From Aristaeella hokkaidonensis (GTDB lineage Bacteria > Bacillota > Clostridia > Christensenellales > Aristaeellaceae): a DNA stretch of 64,000 nucleotides. Location: NCBI RefSeq assembly GCF_018128945.1, contig NZ_CP068393.1, forward strand, positions 3,100,001 through 3,164,000, in the 5' to 3' direction. This document shows, piece after piece, positions 8,885-17,275 of the stretch. A program made the position numbers and the translations under genes. The number at the start of each line of letters is the position of its first letter. Position 1 is the first letter of the stretch. The notes under the pieces were generated by a model. The model had not been told where the DNA came from, did no database searches, and saw only the letters and a list, made by a program, of their open reading frames with translations.

Positions 8885-10099
8885 ATGAGTATTGATTTGA
8901 AAAATTTACAGCGAACACTTGCGGATAATAAGGTATATGATGCTTGGCCTTATGTTCTTGGACTGCGTGATTCAATGCGAAATATGCATTTATCTTTTGA
9001 TTTAGCAAAGGCAGTGTATAAACACAGGAAAGATGAGATAGAGCATTTCAATCAGTCGATGCTGCAAGAAGCGGCATCTGCTCCGGGGACAAAAGTTCAA
9101 GTCACTTGGCAGGGGATGACTCCTCCATTTCAAGATATAGCAGGAATAGAAGTTGATGATACTGTATTAATGGAAAAGTCAGCTGTGGATTTCTTTCATT
9201 ATGCACACATGAGTGTAGATTGTGTATGCCAAATAGTTAATTCAGCATTATTTGGTGATCAAGCCATAGAGGAGGAAAAAGTTTCATCAGGAAGTCTTCA
9301 TGAAAAGGTAGCCACTATTACTCAGTTTGGAACATTATTAAATATCATGGATAATGGTTTTTTGAATAATGAACTTATTTATGTGAGAGAATTCGACAAT
9401 TACACAAAGCACATAAAAATCAATTCATTTACTATATCGAATTCTTTATTCTTTGGAAATAAGGCTGATTATGTCTTGTGCGCTTTTAGCTTTAAAGGGA
9501 ACGATTATCCGGAATTTGAGGCAATAACAAAAATGGATACCGTTATGCATGAAGTGGAAAATTATATAGAGGCAGTTCTTGCAGAATTGATTATTCAAGT
9601 TCCAAACGCTGTGGGAACCAGTTCAAGACATCATAGTGTATCTTTCAAAAGCCAATTAAGAGAACATGATGGGAAGTCATATGTTGATTATATAGTGTAC
9701 TTTCTTGAGGTAAAAAATGGAATAACAGATTTACCTTCTGAAATCTCAGTTTTGCCATTGGTCATAAAACCAGACGGAACAATAGAGAGCCGTGTATTGG
9801 ATATGGATACACTGTTTGTGACTATTGAGGGACAAGAAGAGGGAGGAATCTGCGGTATAGCGAAAATTGCCCCTGATCAAAGGAAAGCAGCTGCATATCG
9901 AAAATACACTATACAACCAGCATCGGTTGATGATTTTTATGATTACCTCTCTACTTTTAAGGATGATTATGCAAATCACCAATTCCGGTTCAAGGCAATG
10001 GAAGGCTCAATTGTGATTTATAAAATGGATGAAGAAGCTCAAGAAAAACCACTGAGCCAGGTCGCAGAATCTGAAGAAACGGAAGAGACACAAGGGTGA
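8885..10099 (+). CDS. Uncharacterised 404-aa protein preceding the TIR gene
   Basis: I do not recognise the family. The start at ATG 8885 has AAGGAG about 11 bases upstream. The first half is predicted mostly helical; LNNELIYVREFDNYTKH (about 160-176) recalls the Arg...His loop of HEPN-like helical bundles, but with longer spacing than the usual RX4-6H, so this is only a hint. The second half looks beta-rich. There is no signal peptide or membrane segment. The gene is markedly AT-richer than hsdR, starts 80 bp after hsdR, and is followed within about 110 bp by the TIR-domain gene in the same direction. A role as partner, sensor or regulator of the TIR protein is inferred from position only. 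Confidence 0.7.
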   Translation: MSIDLKNLQRTLADNKVYDAWPYVLGLRDSMRNMHLSFDLAKAVYKHRKDEIEHFNQSMLQEAASAPGTKVQVTWQGMTPPFQDIAGIEVDDTVLMEKSAVDFFHYAHMSVDCVCQIVNSALFGDQAIEEEKVSSGSLHEKVATITQFGTLLNIMDNGFLNNELIYVREFDNYTKHIKINSFTISNSLFFGNKADYVLCAFSFKGNDYPEFEAITKMDTVMHEVENYIEAVLAELIIQVPNAVGTSSRHHSVSFKSQLREHDGKSYVDYIVYFLEVKNGITDLPSEISVLPLVIKPDGTIESRVLDMDTLFVTIEGQEEGGICGIAKIAPDQRKAAAYRKYTIQPASVDDFYDYLSTFKDDYANHQFRFKAMEGSIVIYKMDEEAQEKPLSQVAESEETEETQG

Positions 10100-10206
10100 A
10101 ACTGAAAAGGACATAGATTCCGATGTTTATACGGTTATAGAGGTTTTATGCAAGTACCATTGAATATGAACGTAAATAGTGTTCTAAGAGCTTTTTGAGG
10201 TGCAAG

Positions 10207-12066
10207 ATGGCAAAACCCAAATTCGAATTGCGATGTGTGAAAGAAGACAATAGTATATATTTTGTTATAAAAAATGTATCGTCATCAATTATCTCAAATA
10301 TGACTCTCCAATCATTTGTTCTAAAAGAGGGCAATGGGGATACGGAAAACATTCTTTTGTATAACAATTCATTTCCAACATCTTTGGGCCAGAATGAGGA
10401 ATATCAATTTAAATATGATCATAAGTATTTACGACAACGTCCTATCGGTGCAAAGTCTTTTTATGCTGTGTTTACTTTAGAAGACGAGAATGATAATGCG
10501 TTTCAGTGTGAATTATCAAAAGATGTTAGTAACTGTAATGATACAGATTGCGCACTGGGCAAATGGGAAACAGCCGTGAGCATGATTGATGAACAGAGAA
10601 ACGAGGACGCACAAACTGTGAAAACAAAAATTTTTATTTCCCATCGAAGTAAAGATGTTGAGTATGCAGCAGCAATGGTTGATTTTCTGGAGGATCTTGG
10701 CGTTTCATCACGGTATATTGTGTGTACCTCTGTTCCGGATCACCTGATCCCCAATGGAAAGAGGATATATGAATGGTTGAGAGAACAATTCACGAATTAT
10801 GATCTTCATATGCTATTTCTTCTGTCAGATAACTATTACGAAAGCCCGGATTGCTTGAATGAAATGGGCGCGGCTTGGGTAACAAAGGCTGATTCGGATA
10901 TTATCTTGCTTCCGGGGTTTAGTCCGGATAAAATACGTGGATGCATTGGACAGGATATGATGGCCGTCTATTGTGACGGAGATGACGAGATCCTGATGGA
11001 CAGGATTAAACAATTACGGGATAAGGTTTGTGGCGAATTTGAACTGAACAAACCAGATGACAGACGGTGGGGGAGAATCAGGGATGCGCTCCTCAAAAAA
11101 CTTCAGAAAAAGGAAGAAATACAGAGAACGGAAACAGCAACTCAAAACCAAATTCCGGAGTTTGAGATTAGGATTCTTGAAACTAACAAACAGGTTCCTG
11201 GAACGGCAGAACCGATAGATGGTACAGGAAACCGCTTATCCTCACATCACAAGAATGTATTGTTCGCCATTGAACTAAAGAATGATGTTATGGTCGAAAA
11301 CCTGAAAGTGTTTGGAAGAAGTATTGATTCTGTTGTGCAGAAAAACCAGCCGTATCATATTTCTGTCTGCTATATGGAATCGCCTGATACACTCTTGAGA
11401 GGCACCGTTTACACTTTGTCGCGGGATATATACCCTGCTGGTGCGGATGGAATTCCCAAAATTGTGATAATTGAGTATTCCAGAAACGATGTCAATTATA
11501 GGCAAAAGTTTGTCCTGGAGGGAAACCATACATACGCTTCATATCCAGAAGAAAAGGTCATCCGGCCAGATATGGAAAAGATAATCCAGATGAAAAATGA
11601 GATGAAAAAGGATTTTCTCCGGAACCCTGAAGAACTGAACGTTTCATCATATGAAATAAGCCAGAGGCCAGTTCTGAAATATATATACAGAGATGTTATT
11701 ATCATGTCCAAAGACTGTCAGGATCAGAAGTGGAATACTGATGGAGGCTTTGGAAGATATGAAATCTATGATTTTTGTGATGAAGGATTATTGCTTTGGG
11801 ACTATAGTTGTCAGCAGGTAGAAGTTGAATATTTCTTAAGGGCCTCATTGTCTAAAACAGATGCAAGGCAGCTACTATGCCTCAAGTATGAAGATATCAT
11901 TACTTATGATATGGAAGGCAATTCCGGATACAATATTCCAATTATTTATACTAAATATGAGCTGGGAGAAAACCCGTTCCAGAAGTACTATTATTTAGAT
12001 GAAAAAGGATATGGAATAATCAGTAACAGCGTTATTACTGAAGTGAAGGATAAGACTGAACGATAA
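10207..12066 (+). CDS. TIR-domain protein, candidate NAD-degrading defence effector
   Basis: A 619-aa protein starting at ATG 10207 with GAGG six bases upstream; an upstream TTG at 10195 is less likely. Residues about 1-115 look like a beta-sandwich. Residues about 140-285 form a TIR domain: it opens with TKIFISHRSKD, has a long middle, and contains CLNEMGAAW with the expected catalytic glutamate at about 219. The remaining ~330 residues are of unknown type and beta-rich. Bacterial TIR domains commonly cleave NAD+ and act in anti-phage abortive systems; that activity is inferred here. No helicase, Argonaute or STING partner is nearby. Low G+C and its location beside a type I restriction operon in an island fit a defence role. 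Confidence 0.8.
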   Translation: MAKPKFELRCVKEDNSIYFVIKNVSSSIISNMTLQSFVLKEGNGDTENILLYNNSFPTSLGQNEEYQFKYDHKYLRQRPIGAKSFYAVFTLEDENDNAFQCELSKDVSNCNDTDCALGKWETAVSMIDEQRNEDAQTVKTKIFISHRSKDVEYAAAMVDFLEDLGVSSRYIVCTSVPDHLIPNGKRIYEWLREQFTNYDLHMLFLLSDNYYESPDCLNEMGAAWVTKADSDIILLPGFSPDKIRGCIGQDMMAVYCDGDDEILMDRIKQLRDKVCGEFELNKPDDRRWGRIRDALLKKLQKKEEIQRTETATQNQIPEFEIRILETNKQVPGTAEPIDGTGNRLSSHHKNVLFAIELKNDVMVENLKVFGRSIDSVVQKNQPYHISVCYMESPDTLLRGTVYTLSRDIYPAGADGIPKIVIIEYSRNDVNYRQKFVLEGNHTYASYPEEKVIRPDMEKIIQMKNEMKKDFLRNPEELNVSSYEISQRPVLKYIYRDVIIMSKDCQDQKWNTDGGFGRYEIYDFCDEGLLLWDYSCQQVEVEYFLRASLSKTDARQLLCLKYEDIITYDMEGNSGYNIPIIYTKYELGENPFQKYYYLDEKGYGIISNSVITEVKDKTER

Positions 12067-12117
12067 TAATATGTAAGACATATTCCGTCAGTAGTATAAA
12101 CACTTTGGAGAATGACA

Positions 12118-12801
12118 ATGGGTGCAAACAAAGAAAGACAACAGCGTTTGGAAAAAGCTGTGGCGGAAAGACGCCGGCAGATGACGCAGTATCATAGTTT
12201 TACAGAAGATGAAATGTTTATTGTGAAAGGGAGTCCGGCTTTTTCTGTGTTGGATTTCTGGCGGTTTGAATTTGGCGCCTTGATCAGCATGGTGGGGACG
12301 ATTGGTGAATTCCTTGTATGCCGGGCGCTGGAGATTCCAAAGGCTGAAAATGTGCTTAAATGGACAGGATATGATGTATCCTATAAGTGCAAGCGTATCG
12401 AGGTAAAGTCTACCAGCTATATTCATTCCTGGAACGGGAATAAACAGTCGGATGTTCGTACGTTCTCCATAGCGCCGTCACATAACAATTATTGGCTTGT
12501 AAAAGATGACAGTGATACAAAGAAACTGTCAAGACAGAGCGAATTATATGTATTCTGTCTGAACACCCAAAGGAACTATGAGACCTTTGATCCGCTAAAG
12601 ATTGACAGCTGGGAATTCTATGTAATTCCGACATACAGGATCAATGAACGGTGCGATCGGATCGGGATTCCGGACCAGAAGACAATCAGGCTGAGTGTGG
12701 TTAAGAAAATGACAGAGCCGGTAAAATGGACGGAATTGAAGGAAAAAATTGACGCGGGTATAGATGATGTGGATCAATGGGTGGACAGACTTGATGATTA
12801 A
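12118..12801 (+). CDS. Small protein with restriction-nuclease-like motif
   Basis: A 227-aa protein; ATG 12118 is chosen because GGAG (12107-12110) lies seven bases upstream, while ATG 12112 is too close. After a charged N-terminal helix the core reads GTIGEFLVCRALEIP, then YDVSYKCKRIEVKSTSY: a Glu in a helix, a Tyr-Asp strand, and an E-V-K-S strand. That order (E...D...ExK) is what PD-(D/E)xK nucleases and DUF3883-type domains show. Family is otherwise unrecognised. It is the last gene before the tRNA-Leu fragment that closes the island, downstream of the TIR gene and in the same direction, so it could be the nuclease arm of the same cassette or an independent cargo gene. Confidence 0.65.
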   Translation: MGANKERQQRLEKAVAERRRQMTQYHSFTEDEMFIVKGSPAFSVLDFWRFEFGALISMVGTIGEFLVCRALEIPKAENVLKWTGYDVSYKCKRIEVKSTSYIHSWNGNKQSDVRTFSIAPSHNNYWLVKDDSDTKKLSRQSELYVFCLNTQRNYETFDPLKIDSWEFYVIPTYRINERCDRIGIPDQKTIRLSVVKKMTEPVKWTELKEKIDAGIDDVDQWVDRLDD

Positions 12802-12984
12802 TGGTCTGTGTTGTAAGGTTCGCAGAATCAACGAGAATTACCAAAAAATGGTAAGAATTTTGACCCTAATTTTGACCCTTATTGGAGCATAATTGGTCAT
12901 CATGGCTAAAAACGTCAAATAACGAAACTGTTGAAAAATAAGGCTCGGAGGCACGCGCCATCACCTAAAAGACAGGCTTCCCCG
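12802..12984. other. Gene-free tail of the island
   Basis: No gene. A direct repeat TTTTGACCCT...TTTTGACCCT (12857-12881) lies about 110 bp inside the tRNA fragment. It is the kind of short repeat seen at recombinase arm sites, but I cannot confirm that. Confidence 0.35.
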
Positions 12985-12986
12985 AA

Positions 12987-13008
12987 TTCAAGTCCCGCCT
13001 TCGGCACT
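12987..13008 (+). other. tRNA-Leu 3' fragment, probable attachment-site scar
   Basis: TTCAAGT (T loop) is followed by CCCGC (3' side of the T stem) and CTTCGGCA (3' side of the acceptor stem), matching the end of bacterial tRNA-Leu. The 5' side of the T stem is not present (the preceding bases are CCGAA) and nothing upstream resembles a tRNA body. Integrases that use tRNA genes leave the intact tRNA at one end and such a fragment at the other. With this orientation the intact gene and the integrase should lie to the left, outside the window. Confidence 0.6.
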
Positions 13009-13011
13009 AAT

Positions 13012-13046
13012 GGACACTGGGGACAGTCCCCAGTGTCCGTTTTTTG
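13012..13046 (+). terminator. Strong terminator just outside the tRNA-Leu fragment
   Basis: A 12-bp perfect stem, GGACACTGGGGA with TCCCCAGTGTCC and loop CAG, followed by GTTTTTTG. It may be the native terminator of the tRNA-Leu transcript, now separated from the tRNA by the island. Confidence 0.8.
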
Positions 13047-13070
13047 CTGTCGGAACATTAAGGTTGGAAT

Positions 13071-13139
13071 GTGACAATAGGGACAGACCAACTGTCATCA
13101 TTCCAAAGGAACGTGACAGTTGGTCTGTCCCTTTGTCAC
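13071..13139. repeat. Dispersed palindromic repeat, copy 1 (inverted loop)
   Basis: Outer arms GTGACA...TGTCAC and inner arms GGGACAGACCAACTGTCA / TGACAGTTGGTCTGTCCC flank a loop containing CATTCCAAAGGAACG. The same element occurs at 39664-39732 and 45655-45722, where the loop is in the opposite orientation. It is followed by ACGCTCCGTAGCCTCCACGCTG, which also follows copy 2 and, partly, copy 3, so the mobile unit is longer than the palindrome. Confidence 0.85.
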
Positions 13140-13227
13140 GTTCCTGCTTCTACGCTCCGTAGCCTCCACGCTGTCATCCTCCGGAGATGTTAACCTTCAA
13201 TTCAAAGGAACATCGTAACGCTAAACT

Positions 13228-13280
13228 GTCATCTCGACCAAGGACACGAAGTGTCCGCGTGGAGAGATCTCCCAGCTCGT
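13228..13280. repeat. REP-like element (TGTCATCTCGACC type)
   Basis: TGTCATCTCGACC, a small hairpin GGACAC-gaa-GTGTCC and GGAGAGATCTC make up a compact element of the widely scattered 'GTCATTTCGACC...GAGAAATCTC' type. Related sequences appear near 34848, 39604 and 40450-40705. Confidence 0.45.
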
Positions 13281-13368
13281 TCACGTTCGGGAACCTAATC
13301 GGAACATCGCAGCCTTCACGCCAGCGGATAATTATGAATTCTGAATTATCTTTTTTCCCCTTCTTCCC

Positions 13369-13446
13369 GTAAAATATGTAACGTTTGAGTAACGTTTTCC
13401 CTAAAGCTATAGCATCCGCCATCCCCTCTGTTTATAATAGCAGTAA
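13369..13446 (+). promoter_or_regulatory. Duplicated promoter cassette, copy A
   Basis: A 78-bp segment nearly identical to 13853-13930. It holds two GTAACGTTT half-sites 11 bp apart (13377 and 13388) and TATAAT at 13433-13438. There is no good -35 at 17 bp, so an activator binding the paired half-sites, one helical turn apart and just upstream, is likely. It lies directly before the gene at 13482. Confidence 0.65.
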
Positions 13447-13481
13447 CATGACCGATCAGCAGCGGCAGAGAGGGTAAACGC

Positions 13482-13814
13482 ATGAATCATGATATAGCAG
13501 ATATCCGTTCACTGGATCATCTTCTGCGTAGTTTATACACGATCCTCAAAAATGAAAATCAACCGGAGACCCGATATGCGGAACAGATCATAGGGCGTAT
13601 GGGAAACAATATCGGAATTACCTTATCTGATGAACAAGCCGACTTGTGTGAATTGTTTTCGATTCTGAAAGCAGATTACAAAAGTCTGTTTCCGCCAAAA
13701 TCCGGCCTGACAGAGTTTTATATCCGAAGAGATAATGTTTCTCTTCAATGCCGGCTCAACACTGAATATAAAAGCATCCTGAGCCAGATTGAAGCAATTC
13801 TTGGGAGATACTGA
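13482..13814 (+). CDS. Uncharacterised 110-aa protein
   Basis: A small soluble protein with no recognised family. ATG 13482 has AGAGAGGG seven bases upstream and a good TATAAT promoter about 45 bp upstream, so I believe it is expressed. It is predicted mostly helical, with acidic and hydrophobic residues alternating in the first two thirds. It shares its unusual promoter cassette with the membrane/zinc-ribbon cluster starting at 14105, so the two transcription units are probably induced together. Confidence 0.65.
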   Translation: MNHDIADIRSLDHLLRSLYTILKNENQPETRYAEQIIGRMGNNIGITLSDEQADLCELFSILKADYKSLFPPKSGLTEFYIRRDNVSLQCRLNTEYKSILSQIEAILGRY

Positions 13815-13852
13815 CACGAGGATGGTTCCTTATCCGGTTTTCTCCTGTTCCT

Positions 13853-13930
13853 GTAAAACATGTAACGTTTAAGTAACGTTTTCCCGCAAAGTATAGCGTC
13901 CGCCTTCACCTCTATTTATAATAGCATTAA
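13853..13930 (+). promoter_or_regulatory. Duplicated promoter cassette, copy B
   Basis: Second copy of the 78-bp cassette: GTAACGTTT half-sites at 13862 and 13873 with the same 11-bp step, and TATAAT at 13917-13922. It drives the cluster 14105-17189 after a leader of about 170 nt. Copies A and B differ at scattered positions, but both half-sites and the -10 are kept. Confidence 0.65.
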
Positions 13931-14104
13931 GCTATAAGCCGCTTCATTCCGTCACCAGGCGTTCATTCATAACCGCTGAGTGAGGAATACGATATTATAA
14001 TTTGCGAATTGTATACTGTATTATAAGGCCTGACGCGCGTAAGATAAAAACACAGACCGGGGTATGTGGAGGCGGGGAAGAAAACATACAGGAGGGAAGA
14101 AGCG

Positions 14105-14527
14105 ATGGAAAAGAAAACGACTCCGCTGGGCACCATCATCAGTGGATTTGCTGTGCTTATTATTGGGATTATCATTACTGCAAGAACAAGCAGTTATACT
14201 TATTATCCCTATTCTCCCTTCTCAAGGAGCGATTCCGGAAGAACCCTTGGCATTGCGATTATTATAGGGGCTCTGATAACCATAGCTGTTGGAGCTTTTC
14301 GTATGTCGAATCAGGACGAGGAAAACGATGGTTTGGGGCCTGTGGAGGATTTCTCAGAAAGGTTTGCGCATGAAGAGAAGCCGGCTCCGGCTCCCGCTCC
14401 GACTCCTGTAGTGGTAAAGGTGGAAAAGCCTGCCGAAAAGAAATTCGTATTCTGCCCGTACTGCGGTACCGCACAGAAAGAAGACTATACGACTTGTGAA
14501 AGCTGCGGCGCGGGACGGAAAAAATAA
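14105..14527 (+). CDS. Membrane protein with C-terminal zinc ribbon
   Basis: A 140-aa protein starting at ATG 14105 behind a GGAGGG site. Two transmembrane helices (about 10-28 and 48-66) flank a short Tyr/Ser-rich loop. A Pro/Ala/Glu linker (APAPAPTPVVVKV) leads to a zinc ribbon FCPYCGTAQ...CESCGAG at the end, with two CxxC pairs. Such 'zinc-ribbon tail' proteins are common in Clostridia; the ribbon should face the cytoplasm. It is first in an apparent three-gene operon with 14562 and 15828. Specific function unknown. Confidence 0.75.
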   Translation: MEKKTTPLGTIISGFAVLIIGIIITARTSSYTYYPYSPFSRSDSGRTLGIAIIIGALITIAVGAFRMSNQDEENDGLGPVEDFSERFAHEEKPAPAPAPTPVVVKVEKPAEKKFVFCPYCGTAQKEDYTTCESCGAGRKK

Positions 14528-14561
14528 CGGTTGTGTGATTCACACAGGAGATAAAAACAAC

Positions 14562-15812
14562 ATGAGCAGAAAGCCCTTTACCCCGAAAGAGGATATAGCC
14601 GTCGGCTTTATTGGGACTGCTGGTTCCATCTATGTATTCGTAAGAGCATTCACCCAGATGAAGGATCATTGGCAGCAGCCTCTGGTTCTATCGATCCTGT
14701 TGGGGCTCGCTTCCATAGGCATGATTTACAGCGGATTCAAAGGGCTGAAAAGAGAAAAAGCGAAGAAAGCTGCGGAAAAAGCCGCTGAAGAGAAACCGTT
14801 GATTCTGGACAAGCAGGCGATGACAGACCAGGTCCGGAAAGTACTCAATACTTTCCGGAAGAAGGAAGCGGTCCGGAACGCCGGGATTTATAAAGATTAT
14901 ATCTACCGTTATGAGCAGCAGCTCCTGGCGCTGGAGCAGGATCTCAATTACAACTGTATCAGCGGAGCCTGTCATATCTATTTGGATAATGATGCGTACG
15001 ACGTCAATGATCCGTTTATCGATGAGATTGGTAAGGCGGAACGGATGCTTCATGACTACCTGCTGAAGGAGGCTTCCAAGCTGAAACAGCCGGTAAAGCA
15101 GGAGGCGTATCTTCCGGCCACTGCCCAGATGGAAGTAACTATTGACGGATCAAAAATCAGCAGTTATCAGGATTTCATTGACGTGGTTCAGAAGGAACTT
15201 CAGTTTCCCCAGCACTGCGGGGGCGGGGCGGACCGGTACCTGGAACAGATCCGGGACCTGTCCTGGCTGCCCTATAAAACCTACGTCTTTACAATTTACA
15301 ACACCGCGGACCTGGAGCGCCGGAATAATGCGCTCCTGAAGCAGATTGTGGGTGATTTTGACCGGAACATCATCCCGTTCTGGCATCACCAGGTGGTGTA
15401 TGTTGTCGTTGACGGGGAGCCGAAGAACGTCCACCTGAACCTGATCGAAGGGGAAGACTGTCAAACCCTGACGCCGCTGGAATGCTATGTCATTGACGCC
15501 CTGGCGTCAGAACTGGAGAAGGAGCAAAATCCGCACAGCGACCTGCTCCGGAAAGAGAATATTGTCTCGAAAGAGAGCACTCCCTATTATTCTTTCCTGT
15601 TCCTGCCGAGAACCATTGAATACTCTGTGGCAAAGCCGGGGCGCAGTTATCTGGAACTGGAAGTATCCCTGGATCATGGTTATCCGGTCGAGGTGCTTCT
15701 GCATGAAATGAGCAGGACCTTCTCCATGATCGAAATCTATATGGCGGATTCCGGCAAGCTCCCGGAGAACCCGGTGATCATGGGACACAAAAAATATTTT
15801 ACTCAAAGCTGA
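14562..15812 (+). CDS. Uncharacterised membrane-anchored 416-aa protein
   Basis: ATG 14562 follows GGAG by 11 bases; earlier in-frame starts lie inside the preceding gene. Two hydrophobic helices near the N-terminus (about 11-28 and 38-57) are followed by a basic/alanine-rich helix (KREKAKKAAEKAAEEKP) and a roughly 330-residue soluble part with mixed alpha/beta character. I recognise no catalytic motif. The layout, with two N-terminal helices and a large cytosolic body, suggests a membrane-tethered partner of the adjacent gene products. Confidence 0.65.
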   Translation: MSRKPFTPKEDIAVGFIGTAGSIYVFVRAFTQMKDHWQQPLVLSILLGLASIGMIYSGFKGLKREKAKKAAEKAAEEKPLILDKQAMTDQVRKVLNTFRKKEAVRNAGIYKDYIYRYEQQLLALEQDLNYNCISGACHIYLDNDAYDVNDPFIDEIGKAERMLHDYLLKEASKLKQPVKQEAYLPATAQMEVTIDGSKISSYQDFIDVVQKELQFPQHCGGGADRYLEQIRDLSWLPYKTYVFTIYNTADLERRNNALLKQIVGDFDRNIIPFWHHQVVYVVVDGEPKNVHLNLIEGEDCQTLTPLECYVIDALASELEKEQNPHSDLLRKENIVSKESTPYYSFLFLPRTIEYSVAKPGRSYLELEVSLDHGYPVEVLLHEMSRTFSMIEIYMADSGKLPENPVIMGHKKYFTQS

Positions 15813-15827
15813 AACGAGGAGAAGTGA

Positions 15828-17189
15828 ATGGGCGCGTCGTTCTGCAACCTGTATTGCAAAAATGAGCATGCGGACAGCCTGAGGGAAAGGCTGCCGAAGG
15901 GAAGCCGTCTGCTGACCGGATATGGTGACTGGTCTGTGCTGCTCCTGGAAGAGTTCAATACCCGGAAACTCATGTATCTGGCCCGGTTTATTCCCGGCGA
16001 CGTCCTGATCTTCTATCTCTATGATGACGAGGCCTTCGGCCTGTATTACTACCGGGACGGAAAAAAGCTTTCCTATCTGGACTGCGGTGAGTATAACTCA
16101 AAGGTCAGGATCATGGCGGAGAACCTTTTCCAGGATGATCCCCTGGCCCTGAAGAAGCTGTGGGCCATCAAACGCGGCATGTCAGTGGATGAAAAACTGG
16201 CTTTACTGGAGGAAACCTTCGGGTTGCCTTTTGACGCCGCCTATGAACAGGAAGAGATTCCTCCGGTGGCAAAGAGCTCCGAAACCTACGACCGGATGAA
16301 CGCGCGGGCCAAGGCCCTGCGCAACCGGCCGAACCGTTATCAGACGGAACTGCTGCCCCGGGAAGAATGGCCTGTGAGCCTGCAGAACGGGAACGGCAAA
16401 TTGTTTCCGGGGATTATGCGGGGAATCCGGGTACTCATGACGAACTCAAAGGGCCATGGGATCATTTACCGGACAGGGGAAGGAATTATCTGCTCGGATA
16501 AACAGGGACAGGAACAATGGTTTTTCCTGCCGGACCTGAGCGCGCAGAGGTTTCTGTATGAACCGATCGTCGGCAAAGACGGAATCGTGGTAATCCGGGG
16601 CAACCGGGAGGACAGTGCACGGTGCACAGCATGGCGACTGTCGCCGGAGGACGGATCCGTCCTGGCGCAGCGGGATTTTGATGATGACAACGTCCGGTAT
16701 ATGCGCTGGAGCGATGAAATGGACTGTTATGTGTATTCCAGCCGCAAAACCGGAGCGTTTGTCTTCCTGGACAGGGAGCTCAATGAGATCCGGACTGCCT
16801 TGCCTGAAGAACATGTTTGCGGGTTTGAGTATGGTGATTATGTCGGACACTGTGCCTATACGTCCCATGAAACAAATGACGGCGGCTGGGAGATCGTCCG
16901 GACGGATCTTACCAGCCGCGAAGTAAGCAGGATCCGGCTGGAGCTTCCGGTTTATCCACGCCATATGATCCTTTCAGGAGCGTGCCTCTGCTGCGGTGTG
17001 GCAGGATTTACCTTTGATTCGGTTGTTTTCTTTGGCTGGGACGGTAAAGTGATCTCCCGGCATCACCTGGAACATATCTGGCATGTCTGGGAAGAAGCCG
17101 GAAAACTGTATGGCGCGGCGGTGGATGATAAATCCCATAATATAATCGGCGTCTATCTTTTCCGTGAAAAAGCAAAGCTCCGGGGATAA
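15828..17189 (+). CDS. Uncharacterised 453-aa protein, beta-propeller-like C-terminus
   Basis: ATG 15828 follows a GAGGAGAA site, 15 bp after the previous stop, so it is probably co-transcribed with 14105 and 14562. The first ~160 residues are alpha/beta. From about 185 on, repeating strand units of the type 'GRIVxxN...CTAWRLSPEDGSVLAQRDF' alternate with Trp and Asp turns, as in beta-propellers. No signal peptide. The terminator begins inside the gene: the stop codon TAA lies in the loop of the hairpin. Confidence 0.65.
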   Translation: MGASFCNLYCKNEHADSLRERLPKGSRLLTGYGDWSVLLLEEFNTRKLMYLARFIPGDVLIFYLYDDEAFGLYYYRDGKKLSYLDCGEYNSKVRIMAENLFQDDPLALKKLWAIKRGMSVDEKLALLEETFGLPFDAAYEQEEIPPVAKSSETYDRMNARAKALRNRPNRYQTELLPREEWPVSLQNGNGKLFPGIMRGIRVLMTNSKGHGIIYRTGEGIICSDKQGQEQWFFLPDLSAQRFLYEPIVGKDGIVVIRGNREDSARCTAWRLSPEDGSVLAQRDFDDDNVRYMRWSDEMDCYVYSSRKTGAFVFLDRELNEIRTALPEEHVCGFEYGDYVGHCAYTSHETNDGGWEIVRTDLTSREVSRIRLELPVYPRHMILSGACLCCGVAGFTFDSVVFFGWDGKVISRHHLEHIWHVWEEAGKLYGAAVDDKSHNIIGVYLFREKAKLRG

Positions 17190-17207
17190 ATCCCCGGAGC
17201 TTCTTTT
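17175..17207 (+). terminator. Terminator overlapping the stop codon of the 15828 gene
   Basis: AAGCTCCGGGGA-taaa-TCCCCGGAGCTT, a 12-bp perfect stem, then CTTTTATA. The loop TAAA contains the stop codon of the preceding gene. Confidence 0.85.
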
Positions 17208-17275
17208 ATACGAACCCTAATTGTTAATTGTTAATTCTTAATTGTTCATTTGGGCTTCGCCCATTGCTTCCTACC

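Noticed and set aside
12961..13010. Complete tRNA gene
   Set aside because: Only the T loop and the 3' strands are present; no D or anticodon arm can be folded upstream.
13377..13397. LytTR site in the duplicated promoter cassette
   Set aside because: The half-sites are 11 bp apart, whereas LytTR pairs are about 21 bp apart; a different regulator is more likely.
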